Positions 1 to 7,974 of a stretch of DNA of 24,642 bases are shown here, one piece after another; the stretch's first letter is position 1, and every line of letters begins with the position of its first letter. Below the pieces are notes generated by a model, which made no database searches, had not been told where the DNA came from, and saw only the letters and a program-made list of their open reading frames with translations. Origin of the DNA: DTLC01 sp964555645 (GTDB lineage Bacteria > Verrucomicrobiota > Verrucomicrobiia > Limisphaerales > DTLC01); assembly GCA_964555645.1 (NCBI GenBank), contig CAZKTA010000030.1, forward strand, positions 1 to 24,642. Reading direction: 5' to 3'. The translations under genes and the position numbers were made by a program.

Positions 1-2
1 TG

Positions 3-290
3 GCCTCGGCCAACATCCCGCGTGACAGCGGCTTTGATTTGCGATCTTTTTGCTCACTGGTGTCGAGTCTTGACGGCGTCGCCAGCTTGCGCGACGCCAA
101 CGGGAATCAGTTGAGCCTCGAATCCACCACGGCCAACGGCGTGGATTTGTCGTACCAATACGACTCGCTCAACCGCGTGACCAACGTGGTGGACAACCGG
201 CTCACCGGCACCATGAACACGGCCTACGCGTTCGATGGCGTTGGGAATCTGGCCACGCTCAGGTATCCCAACGGCGTCACCAACCACTAG
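3..290 (+). pseudogene. 3' remnant of an RHS/YD-repeat protein gene
   Basis: The frame is open from the window edge and reads RHS (YD-repeat) sequence: a YQYDSLNRVTNVVDN motif near 157-201, then YAFDGVGNLATLRYPNGVTN near 222-281. RHS repeats form the beta-cocoon shell of large secreted or contact-dependent toxin-like proteins. The reading stops at TAG 288-290 exactly where the next repeat should begin. RHS-like words continue after it in shifted frames (for example SLATTNA near 325 and a degraded GP-TG segment near 395-415), so the gene decays into noise by about 440 rather than ending naturally. No cap, core boundary or toxin tip is present. I read it as a disrupted gene whose 5' part lies outside the window. 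A short natural end is less likely. Confidence 0.7.
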
Positions 291-471
291 CGGCAATTCC
301 AACGACAAACAACCGGCCAGTTCACTGGCCACAACCAATGCCCCGGAAAGTCCCACCCGGCTCGACGGCCCGGCCAGATTCTGCTTCGGTCGGCCAGGCC
401 CATTGCCGACAGGAGTCAAAGCCGAGCGGAACATTCCTTACGTCGAGAACACCACCGCAATCAGGTCTTGG

Positions 472-1229
472 ACATTTTTTGCCGGAGCAATCTTCGGATA
501 AACCGCTGCCACTGCTGATCTGTGTTCACGGCGCCTGGATGGGCGTAAGTCATTCCAGTCCGCCCGTGCTGTACTCGTGTGCCGGGGTTTTGCAGTGGCC
601 AGTATTCATCACCGCTTTTCCCAGCACGCCATCTGGCTAGCGCAAGCCCATGATTGCAAGGCAGTCGTTCGCTGACTGCGCGCCAATGCAGCCAAATACA
701 ACTTCGATCCCGAACGCTTTGCTGTGGATGGCGAGTCTTCCGTCGGATACCTCGCTGCTTTTATAGGCACCAACTGCGACGTGAAGGAAATGGAAGGCTG
801 CCTGGGCCACACTAATGTGTCCAGCCGGGAGCGTACAGTCGTGGACTTGTTCAGGCCTACCGACCTCACGCTCATGGCACAGTAATCAGGCACGCGCAGC
901 ATGATCCAACATGACGCACCAAATTCGCCCGAGTCGCGTCTCCTTGGTGGCTTGGTGCAGGAGAAGCACGATCTTGCCCGGGACGGCCGATCCGCTGGTC
1001 TGTATTGCCCGGAACGATCCTCGGTTCCTCATCTTGCACGGCGAGTACGATCAAATCGTCCCGCTCGGCCAAAGCATCATTCTGGCAAAGGGCATTGATT
1101 GACGCCGGTGTTGAGGTGCACTTTAAAACCCCTGCTGGTGTAGGACAGGGAGGCCCGCGGTTCAACAATGCGTAAAACAGGCGGCTGATTGAGAAACTCC
1201 TTTTGCGGGCGCTGAAGGTCGCCAGGTAA
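472..1229 (+). pseudogene. Decayed alpha/beta-hydrolase esterase (BD-FAE-like) gene
   Basis: A complete-looking esterase can be followed only by changing frames. Frame 2 (about 482-545) gives KPLPLLICVHGAWMG, the oxyanion HGG region with one Gly lost. Frame 1 (about 571-885) gives RGFAVASIHHRFSQ, VVR-stop-LRANAAKYNFDPERFAV, the nucleophile elbow GESSVG (normally GxSAGG), TNVSSRERTVVDLF and PTDLTLMAQ-stop. Frame 1 from 901 gives QHDAPNSPESRLLGG. Frame 2 (about 974-1090) gives NDPRFLILHGEYDQIVPLGQS with the acid Asp. The third frame (1092-1175) gives ALIDAGVEVHFKTPAGVGQGGP, followed by LIEKLLLRALKVAR ending at TAA 1227-1229. At least four frame changes and internal stops TGA 673-675 and TAA near 883 make it non-functional. 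Members of this family act as secreted carbohydrate esterases or feruloyl esterases. The 5' end and signal peptide are not recognisable. Confidence 0.78.
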
Positions 1230-1308
1230 CGGCCAAAAAGCTTGCGTATCTAGTATCGTGACCAATAAATTTCGCCACATGTTGATGACCGAACTTCTGT
1301 TCGCCGTC

Positions 1309-1343
1309 ACCCTGACCCTCTGCCTTGGGGAGAGGGCCTGGGT
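1309..1343. repeat. REP-like palindromic element upstream of the esterase gene
   Basis: The left arm ACCCTGACCCTCT (1309-1321) pairs with the right arm AGAGGGCCTGGGT (1331-1343) with two mismatches, around a 9-base loop GCCTTGGGG. The core resembles the widespread intergenic palindrome CCCTCTCCC...GGGAGAGGG found in many bacterial genomes. It lies between the end of the decayed esterase (1229) and the start of the intact one (1426). It could act as a transcript hairpin, but there is no following T-run, so it is not a classical terminator. Confidence 0.5.
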
Positions 1344-1425
1344 AAGAGGAAAAGCCGCGATGCCTAACCCGCAGCGGCCAACGTCTCGAAACTTTATTCA
1401 ATAAACCAAGACAACGAACACAAAC

Positions 1426-2703
1426 ATGAAAACAACGAAAACTGTGAGATGGATCGCCTTGTGCAGTCTGATCGGACTTGTGACATCGGCCATGCAAGCG
1501 GCGGACATCGCAGGCCAGTGGCGTGCTGAGTTCGACACGCAGATCGGTCTGCAGAAATACGCGTTTAACTTGCAGGCGTCTAACAGTGTACTTACAGGGA
1601 AAGCCACATCAGAAGTACAGGGGGTTAAAAGAGAGACCGAACTTAAAGAGGGCAAAATTGAGGGCGACACCATCAGTTTCGTGGAATACTTAGATTTCGA
1701 CGGGGTCGAACTGCGGATCAAATACACCGGCAGGGTCAGCACCAACGAGATCCAGTTCAGGCGCGAAGTTGGAGATATTGCAGTCGAAGAGTTCAAGGCA
1801 ACACGTGTCCAGCTAGCCCCAATAAATGTGCCCGGCACAAACATCCAGGCTGCGGCAGGCACGAATGCTGCACGTCCAGAACCGCAGCGCAGGCGCGGTA
1901 TGTTCGGCGGGCCGATTGAGCTGCGCCCTGATGACAAACCTGCGTTTCAGGAGCCGCCCCCAGGCTTTAACAAAAAGCGGGATGACATTCCGCACGGCAA
2001 ACTCGAGATGATCGAGTACGATTCGAAGACAGTTGGCACACGCCGCAAGATGTTCGTTTACACTCCGCCTGGGTACTCACCCGAGAGAAAGTATCCGGTG
2101 CTGTACCTGTTGCACGGGATTGGCGGCGATGAAACCGAGTGGCAACGCTACGCCGCGGTAGATGCGCTGATGGATAACCTGGTAGCCGACGGCAAGGCCG
2201 TGCCAATGATCGTGGTGATGCCCAACGGCAGAGCGCAAAAAGACGATCGGCCTGTGGGCAACGTGTTTGCTTCAGCTCCAGCATTTGAGACATTCGAGCA
2301 GGACCTGATTAATGACGTGATCCCGGCAATCGAGACTCGGTATTCGGTTCACACGAACCGTGAGCATCGAGCAATCGCCGGGCTTTCAATGGGTGGTGGA
2401 CAATCTCTGAACTTCGGCCTTAAACACCTCGACAAGTTCGCCTGGGTCGGTGGGTTCTCCTCAGCACCAAACACAAAGCCGGCCGCCGAGTTGGTCACTG
2501 ACCCTGAGGGAGCAAAGCAAAAGCTTAAACTGCTTTTCCTGTCCTGCGGCAATAAGGACGGCTTAATCCGCATCAGCCAAGAGTTTCATGCGTACCTAAA
2601 AGAGAAAGGCGTGCCGCACATTTGGCACGTTGACGACAACGGGCACGACGCCACGCACTGGCGAAATACACTTTACCATTTTGCACAACTGCTTTTCCGG
2701 TAA
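1426..2703 (+). CDS. Secreted CE1-type esterase with N-terminal beta-barrel domain
   Basis: The 425-residue product probably removes acyl or feruloyl groups from plant polysaccharide outside the cytoplasm. It starts with a clear signal peptide (MKTTKTVRWIALCSLIGLVTSAMQA, cut after about residue 25). Residues ~28-130 form a small predicted beta-barrel (GQWRAEFDTQIG...). A Pro/Arg/Gln-rich linker to ~180 precedes the esterase D/XynZ-like hydrolase domain (PF00756). Motifs seen: YPVLYLLHGIGGDETEW (oxyanion region), GLSMGG with nucleophile Ser321, Asp378 in GNKDG and His407 in NGHDATHW, a complete triad in the usual order. The start is the first ATG before the signal peptide; there is no clear ribosome binding site. 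Length is normal for this fusion. The gene stands alone, directly after a decayed esterase of another family and converging on a GH95 pseudogene. The substrate cannot be read from the sequence. Confidence 0.93.
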   Translation: MKTTKTVRWIALCSLIGLVTSAMQAADIAGQWRAEFDTQIGLQKYAFNLQASNSVLTGKATSEVQGVKRETELKEGKIEGDTISFVEYLDFDGVELRIKYTGRVSTNEIQFRREVGDIAVEEFKATRVQLAPINVPGTNIQAAAGTNAARPEPQRRRGMFGGPIELRPDDKPAFQEPPPGFNKKRDDIPHGKLEMIEYDSKTVGTRRKMFVYTPPGYSPERKYPVLYLLHGIGGDETEWQRYAAVDALMDNLVADGKAVPMIVVMPNGRAQKDDRPVGNVFASAPAFETFEQDLINDVIPAIETRYSVHTNREHRAIAGLSMGGGQSLNFGLKHLDKFAWVGGFSSAPNTKPAAELVTDPEGAKQKLKLLFLSCGNKDGLIRISQEFHAYLKEKGVPHIWHVDDNGHDATHWRNTLYHFAQLLFR

Positions 2704-2774
2704 AGCACACAAACCGCACGCAGGCCGGCATTGGATCATAACACAGGCTACCCAAACCACAGCTTCGGGCTCGA

Positions 2775-3509
2775 TCTGCCCGGATAACGAGCTTCTTGGC
2801 CATGGCGGCAGCCCCGCCGAAATTGCCGTCAATCTGCAAGAGCGGATGGGCGTCGAACATGTTCGGATACGTGAGTTCGGGCGTGATTAGATGTTTCAAG
2901 ATTTGGAATGCGCGGTCGCCGTCGCCGAGGTGGGTCCACAGGGCGATGCGCCAGGCCGTTGCCCAGCCGGTGGCCTTGTCGCCACGAACATCGAGCGACT
3001 TGGCCGCGGCCTTCGCCAACTCCGGCGTGTCGCGCCGGTGGATGTCCTTGCCTGGATACAGGCCGCAGAGATGCAAGACGTGGCGATGCCGCATTTCCGG
3101 GGCGCGCATGTCCCAATCCTCGAGCCATTCCTGCAACTGCCCCGCGCTGCCAATCTGGTTTGGCGCAAGCCGCGCGCGGGTGGCCGCCAATTGCTAGCGG
3201 AATTCCTTGTCCGCGGCGAGGATTTCCGCCGCCCTGATCGTGTTGGCGAACAGGTCGCGCAGGATTCGTATCTCAGCGCTCGCTCCGGTGCAGACTACCG
3301 ATCGGCAGCGCCTCGACCCACTGGTTGGCAGGCTGGCGATACCACAGGCTGAGCCGTTCGACTGTGACTGATGCGCTTCCGGTCAACTGCGGTTTTACGG
3401 CTGACAACGTAGCCAAACAACTAATAAGAGTTACGAGACAAACTGACCGGCGAAAGCGAACTTGGTGGGACAGGTGTTCTTGCAACACTAATTCAAGCGC
3501 ATTGCCCAC
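2775..3509 (-). pseudogene. GH95 alpha-L-fucosidase pseudogene with large internal deletion
   Basis: On the minus strand the N-terminal piece (3509 down to about 3300) has a hydrophobic leader (VCLVTLISCLATLS) and the GH95 opening SLWYRQPANQWVEALPIG, where an intact enzyme continues NGRLGAMVFG. Instead the sequence jumps, near 3285-3300, to GASAEIRILRDLFANT in another frame, the segment that normally lies hundreds of residues later (GATMDMQILRDLF type). It then reads AAEILAADKEFR, stop TAG (3196-3194), LAPNQIGSAGQLQEWLEDWD, GDKATGWATAWRIALWTHLGD and YPNMFDAHPLLQIDGNFGG, and loses similarity at about 2775-2800, before the C-terminal domain. Intact GH95 enzymes have roughly 750-800 residues and release alpha-1,2-linked fucose; this copy has under 250 codons. 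It converges tail to tail with the esterase gene. Family call is firm; exact deletion endpoints are not. Confidence 0.82.
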
Positions 3510-4014
3510 GATGCGCGGGAAAACATTTTGGCGGATCCCCTTGCTCTTTCAGGCGGACAATTTTAGCGCAAACCCGTATTTGGGCGAAAAATTAAAAGGC
3601 GAAACCTCACGATCCAGTGCGGGAAGTGCAATATGACGTTTGGCATATGTCAGGACAGGCATTGTTCCGGTATATTAATAAAAAACCGATGCGCTCAGAA
3701 TGGCTCCAATTGTGGACAGCACCTCCGAGAAGCTATGGCTTGGCAACCAACAAATACTGAAAGAGTCGTGAAAGAAATACGTTTCAAAGATTGTTTGTGC
3801 GGGTGGCAAGGATCGGTGGCATGCCAGTTGGCGGCTTTAACGCCATGGACGGCTACATCTATTTTTCAACGATGAACTGGAATTAGCACGGCCGGTTGAC
3901 CGCTGTGTCAGAGCAGAACTGGGCGCAAGTTGTCAGACCACAAATTTTTCGCACTTTGCATTTGAAAGGAGAGGTAAACGCAACCGAACTACGCTATTAT
4001 TACACACAGCACTT
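3510..4014. other. 505-base stretch with no recognisable gene
   Basis: Short ORFs here show no family resemblance. One frame beginning ATG 3647 reads a protein-like run, ARIGGMPVGGFNAMDGYIYF near 3806-3866, but has in-frame stops before and after, so it may be a small gene remnant that I cannot name. An AAGGAGAGG Shine-Dalgarno-like run at 3966-3974 lies about 40 bases before the ATG of the next gene, too far to serve it, and no start codon follows it at the right distance. The stretch presumably holds the promoter of the glycosidase cluster; I could not find a convincing -35/-10 pair. Confidence 0.4.
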
Positions 4015-7000
4015 ATGAAACAAAACAAGCTCCAAGCGAATTGTTTGTACACCTTTGCCGTCCTGTTTGCGATGCTGGCGAGTTCCACAAGCACGTGGGC
4101 TTATCAAGGCATGCCGATTCGCCCGCTCCAGGTTGTTGGGCGCTACCTTAAAGACGACACCGGCAAGATCGTCATGCTGCACGGGTGGATGCAGCCCTCA
4201 GGCTGGTATTGGAATGGGAGAACATTTCCTGACCCGGTCGAATTCACCCCTGAGGAGTGCGCACCAGCGCTTCAAATTTACAGATTGCAACTGGACATGT
4301 TGACGACCACCAATGCTGTATGGGGCAAAAGCCACGGCTCGTATCACACCTTTGTCCGATTCGGTGAATCGCCCGGCTGGGATGCCGTCAACAACCTTCA
4401 GAACGCGGACAGGTTCGACCGCTACATAACCAACCTGCTGGTGCCATACGTGGACTATTGCGCGACACGAGGCATCTACGTCTGCTTCATCGGGGGCGCG
4501 TCCACGACCAATTGGATGAGCGCGCAACACAAGGCAAACCTCATCGAGTATTTCCGCCGGTTGGCCGGGCATCCGGGCATCAAGAACAAGCCCAACGTGA
4601 TGTTCGAGATCTGCAATGAACCTGTGGACATCGAAACCGAACTGGGGAATGGCCAATGGGGATCGAGCACAGACGCACACGACCGTGCAATTCAACGTTT
4701 TATGCAGGACATTGCCGACGCGATCCGGGGCACCGGCGCAACCAATGTAATCTGGATTCCGGGTCTAGTCTGGCAGGCCAGATTGCAGAATTTCGCCAGA
4801 TACCCCATCCACGGAATCAACATTGGTTATGCGGGTCACTGGTATCCAATCGGCGAGGACAATCCGACCAACATCCTTAACGGCTTTACCAACGACTGGA
4901 AAAAGTGCTCGGACGTTGCGCCGATCATCGTGACCGAGGGTTCGTGGAACACTATGGACGAAGACCAGGGCCTGCGGCGCGGGACCACGGCGGGTTTCGG
5001 GAAAACGCAGAGGTTCATCCGGGACACTGCCGAAAACATCAGTTGGATGGCCGGTATGAACGGTGAAGTGATTGGGAACCTGGATGCGAACCCGAACACC
5101 AACACCTGGACCTTTCCGGCCATTGCGTGTGGGCAGGCGGCATTTGATTGGTTTCCCAGCTACACCTGGTGCAAACCCTCGTCTGGCGGCGCCGAAGTGG
5201 TTCTCGAACAAAGCCTGAAGATCGGTGACAAGCTGGAGGTCAAAAGCGGCCAGACCGTCTCGCAATCGTTTAAGTACGGCCCTGTTCCAGGCGGTCCGAA
5301 CTTCCAGGTCACCAAGCTGAGGCTTTTTCTGTCGAAATCTGCTTCAGTCCCGACTGCTGATCTTGTGGTCAGCTTGGGCACAGCGCTTAACGGGGGAACA
5401 ATACCAAACAGCACGGTGAACATCCCGCCCGCCGGCGTAACAGACAGTTCCGGCGGCAGCACGTTCATGACTTACGACATTACGTATCCGACGCCAATCG
5501 GGCCGCTGGCTGCAGGCACGACGTATTACATCAATTTCTCGTCCGACTCGACCAACCCTTACTTCGTCCAGATATCCAGCCTTGCGGACTCGCATACCGG
5601 CACCGTGGACGATCTGTACCCACGCGGTGCCGCCTATGCCAACGACGCGGACACGGGCAAGGACGTGCGCTTTCTGCTGTTTGGCTCGGATCTACCTACT
5701 GTGCCGCTTGCGCCGACGGGCCTCACCGCCACGCCTGCCGGCGAGAACCGGATTAAGTTGTCCTGGGTAGATTCCCGAATGGCAGCGGGTTACAACGTGA
5801 AGCGTTCGACAACCAGCGGTGGCCCTTACACCGTCATAGCCACAAACATACTCAGCAACCACTATCTGGACGTTGGCCTGGCCAACGGGGTGACCAATTA
5901 TTACGTGGTTTCGGCAGTGAACCACGCTGGTGAAAGCACCAACTCCGCGCAAGTCAGCGCCGCTCCGCAAGCCAAGTTAACTGGTGTTGTCATTGGTTCG
6001 CCAGGTTCCTGGAACAACAGCGGTAACACGATCGAGAAAGTATTTGATGGAGACCTGAGCACGTTCTATGACGCGGTGAACGCTTCTGGTGATTGGGCAG
6101 GGTTAGACCTCGGCGCGCCGAGGGTTGTTACTCAGATCAGGTACTGTCCTAGGAGCGGCTATGCGGGACGCATGGTGGGCGGGCGGTTTCAGGGAGCAAA
6201 TGTTCCCGACTTCAGCAGCGGTGTTGTCACGCTGTTCACAATCACAACCGCACCGCCGAATGGCGTGTTTACTGTGCAGACGGTCAGTAACCCGAACGCA
6301 TTCAGGTATCTGCGCTACATTGGTCCGGCGAACGGCTACTGCAACGTGGCCGAGGTTGAGTTTTGGAGCACAAACACGGCCACGCCTCCATCTGCGCCAC
6401 CGGACGGATTGACGGTCACACGAAGCAATTGGACGGCTGTGTTGAGCTGGAACGCCTCGGCTGGCGCCACTGGCTACAGGGTGAAACGTTCGACCACATT
6501 CGGCGGTCCGTACACCACGGTCACCAACATCAACAGCACCAGCTTCACCGACACCGGGCTGCCGACGAACACGCTTTACACCCGCACTTACTACTACGTC
6601 GTGTCCGCATTGAACGCGAACGGCGAAAGCGCGAATTCTGCGCAGGTCGAAGTTACAATGCCGCCCGCCCCACCAACTCGGTTGACGGCCGCGCTAGACC
6701 TGTGGCATGCGAAGCTGTGGTGGGATTTTCCCGGTGGAGCAGACAGCTATAACGTCAAGCGTTCGGCAACGAAGGGCGGCCCTTACATCACCATTGCCAC
6801 CAACCTGGTAAACAACAATTTCACTGACCCTAATCCATGGGATGGTACAAATTATTACTATGTCGTTTCGGCGGTGAACGCAGGCGGTGAAAGCGCGAAC
6901 TCCGCCGAAGCCGCCATCAATCCGCCGTATCCTTGGATGACACGCGAGATCGGTGCAGGCGGTGGCAGCGTTTTGTTCAGTAACGGCGTATTTATTGTTA

Positions 7001-7962
7001 GTGGGTCTGGTGCTGACATATGGGGGAGTTCAGACCAATTCCGGTTTGTTTACATACCGGTGACCGGCAATTGCACGATTGTGGCACGCGTTGTTTCGGT
7101 GCAGAACATTGATCCATGGTCAAAGGCGGGTGTGATGATTCGCGCCAGCTTGAATGCGAATTCGGCCCACGCATTCATGGCGGTCACGCCCAGCAACGGC
7201 GTGGCGTTCCAATACCGCTCAAGCACTGGCGGTGGCAGCGTCAACAACAACACGACCGGCCTGTACGCACCTTACTGGGTTAGACTTGTGCGCAGCGGAA
7301 ACACCTTCACCGGGTTCCGCTCGCCAAACGGGGTGAACTGGACCCAGCAGGGTAGCAGCACGACGATCAGCATGGGGTCCACAGTCTATGTTGGCTTGGC
7401 TGTCACCGCGCACAACAACTCGACGGCTTGTACGGCTGTGTTCGACAATGTTACTTTGCCGGGCTGGACAAACTGGACCATTCCACCTGCCCCAACCGGT
7501 TTGACTGCCATGGCTGGAAACGGGCAGGTCGTGCTGAGTTGGGCAGCATCGAGCAATGCTACCAGTTACAACGTTAAGCGCGCCATGACCAACGGCGGGC
7601 CTTACGCTATCATCGCCAACGTGGGCACAACGAATTACACCGACATCGGCCTGAGCAACGGCACGACCTACTACTACGTGGTGTCAGCAGTGAACCCGGC
7701 CGGGGAAAGCCCCGACAGCGTCCAGGTCAGTGCCATGCCTTTGGCGCCGCCAGTGCTGAACATTTCAATGACGGAAACCGAACTTGTGCTTACCTGGCCA
7801 TCAGTTTACTTCGGCTTTGGATTGCAATTCCGTACCAACCTGTTGGTGGGTGAATGGATGGATGTTCCGCTGCCCGTACCGCAACTGACTAACGGACAAT
7901 GGTATATAAACCTACCTTTGCCGACAAACAGCGATGCCATTTTCTACAGGCTCGTGAGATAG
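4015..7962 (+). CDS. Secreted multidomain GH5-type endoglycanase with Fn3, F5/8C and DUF1349 modules
   Basis: A 1315-residue secreted enzyme that probably cuts the backbone of a beta-glycan. After the signal peptide (~1-29, ...STSTWAYQG) comes a clan GH-A catalytic domain (~35-395) with acid/base Glu202 in MFEICNEP and nucleophile Glu308 in IIVTEGSWN, at the spacing usual for GH5. Then: an unassigned ~160-residue beta module (~400-560); Fn3 (~564-652); F5/8 type C, discoidin-like (~655-787, EKVFDGDLSTFYD); Fn3 (~791-882); Fn3 (~883-972); DUF1349 concanavalin-like (~974-1152); Fn3 (~1157-1242); and a ~70-residue tail ending FYRLVR, a typical verrucomicrobial C-terminus. Each Fn3 carries the same YNVKRS...GGPY signature. 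There is no good ribosome binding site. It heads the plus-strand cluster. The GH5 subfamily and hence substrate are not assignable by eye; xyloglucan or beta-mannan are candidates from context. Confidence 0.93.
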   Translation: MKQNKLQANCLYTFAVLFAMLASSTSTWAYQGMPIRPLQVVGRYLKDDTGKIVMLHGWMQPSGWYWNGRTFPDPVEFTPEECAPALQIYRLQLDMLTTTNAVWGKSHGSYHTFVRFGESPGWDAVNNLQNADRFDRYITNLLVPYVDYCATRGIYVCFIGGASTTNWMSAQHKANLIEYFRRLAGHPGIKNKPNVMFEICNEPVDIETELGNGQWGSSTDAHDRAIQRFMQDIADAIRGTGATNVIWIPGLVWQARLQNFARYPIHGINIGYAGHWYPIGEDNPTNILNGFTNDWKKCSDVAPIIVTEGSWNTMDEDQGLRRGTTAGFGKTQRFIRDTAENISWMAGMNGEVIGNLDANPNTNTWTFPAIACGQAAFDWFPSYTWCKPSSGGAEVVLEQSLKIGDKLEVKSGQTVSQSFKYGPVPGGPNFQVTKLRLFLSKSASVPTADLVVSLGTALNGGTIPNSTVNIPPAGVTDSSGGSTFMTYDITYPTPIGPLAAGTTYYINFSSDSTNPYFVQISSLADSHTGTVDDLYPRGAAYANDADTGKDVRFLLFGSDLPTVPLAPTGLTATPAGENRIKLSWVDSRMAAGYNVKRSTTSGGPYTVIATNILSNHYLDVGLANGVTNYYVVSAVNHAGESTNSAQVSAAPQAKLTGVVIGSPGSWNNSGNTIEKVFDGDLSTFYDAVNASGDWAGLDLGAPRVVTQIRYCPRSGYAGRMVGGRFQGANVPDFSSGVVTLFTITTAPPNGVFTVQTVSNPNAFRYLRYIGPANGYCNVAEVEFWSTNTATPPSAPPDGLTVTRSNWTAVLSWNASAGATGYRVKRSTTFGGPYTTVTNINSTSFTDTGLPTNTLYTRTYYYVVSALNANGESANSAQVEVTMPPAPPTRLTAALDLWHAKLWWDFPGGADSYNVKRSATKGGPYITIATNLVNNNFTDPNPWDGTNYYYVVSAVNAGGESANSAEAAINPPYPWMTREIGAGGGSVLFSNGVFIVSGSGADIWGSSDQFRFVYIPVTGNCTIVARVVSVQNIDPWSKAGVMIRASLNANSAHAFMAVTPSNGVAFQYRSSTGGGSVNNNTTGLYAPYWVRLVRSGNTFTGFRSPNGVNWTQQGSSTTISMGSTVYVGLAVTAHNNSTACTAVFDNVTLPGWTNWTIPPAPTGLTAMAGNGQVVLSWAASSNATSYNVKRAMTNGGPYAIIANVGTTNYTDIGLSNGTTYYYVVSAVNPAGESPDSVQVSAMPLAPPVLNISMTETELVLTWPSVYFGFGLQFRTNLLVGEWMDVPLPVPQLTNGQWYINLPLPTNSDAIFYRLVR
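7182..7294 (+). repeat. 113-bp near-identical block, copy 1 (in DUF1349 of first GH5 protein)
   Basis: These 113 bases match 23842-23954 at every position except 7227 (T here, C at 23887). Both copies encode the same part of a DUF1349 module (VTPSNGVAFQYRSSTGGGSV... to WVRLVR). Sequence immediately before and after is clearly diverged, including at synonymous positions. The two copies are 16,660 bases apart in the same orientation. Confidence 0.95.
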
Positions 7963-7974
7963 CTATTGGCGCAT

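Noticed and set aside
2573..2775. Continuation of the GH95 minus frame into the esterase gene
   Set aside because: GH95 similarity ends near 2775-2800; the remaining codons are antisense to the well-supported esterase C-terminus.
2891..3352. Plus-strand ORF of 153 codons
   Set aside because: The opposite strand carries clear GH95 motifs, so this is a shadow.
3325..3636. Plus-strand ORF of 103 codons
   Set aside because: It partly overlaps the GH95 N-terminal remnant in antisense and shows no family resemblance.
3895..4000. Possible promoter (TTGACC at about 3896, TATTAT at 3995-4000)
   Set aside because: The two hexamers are not at a usable spacing and neither has a matching partner, so I do not call a promoter.
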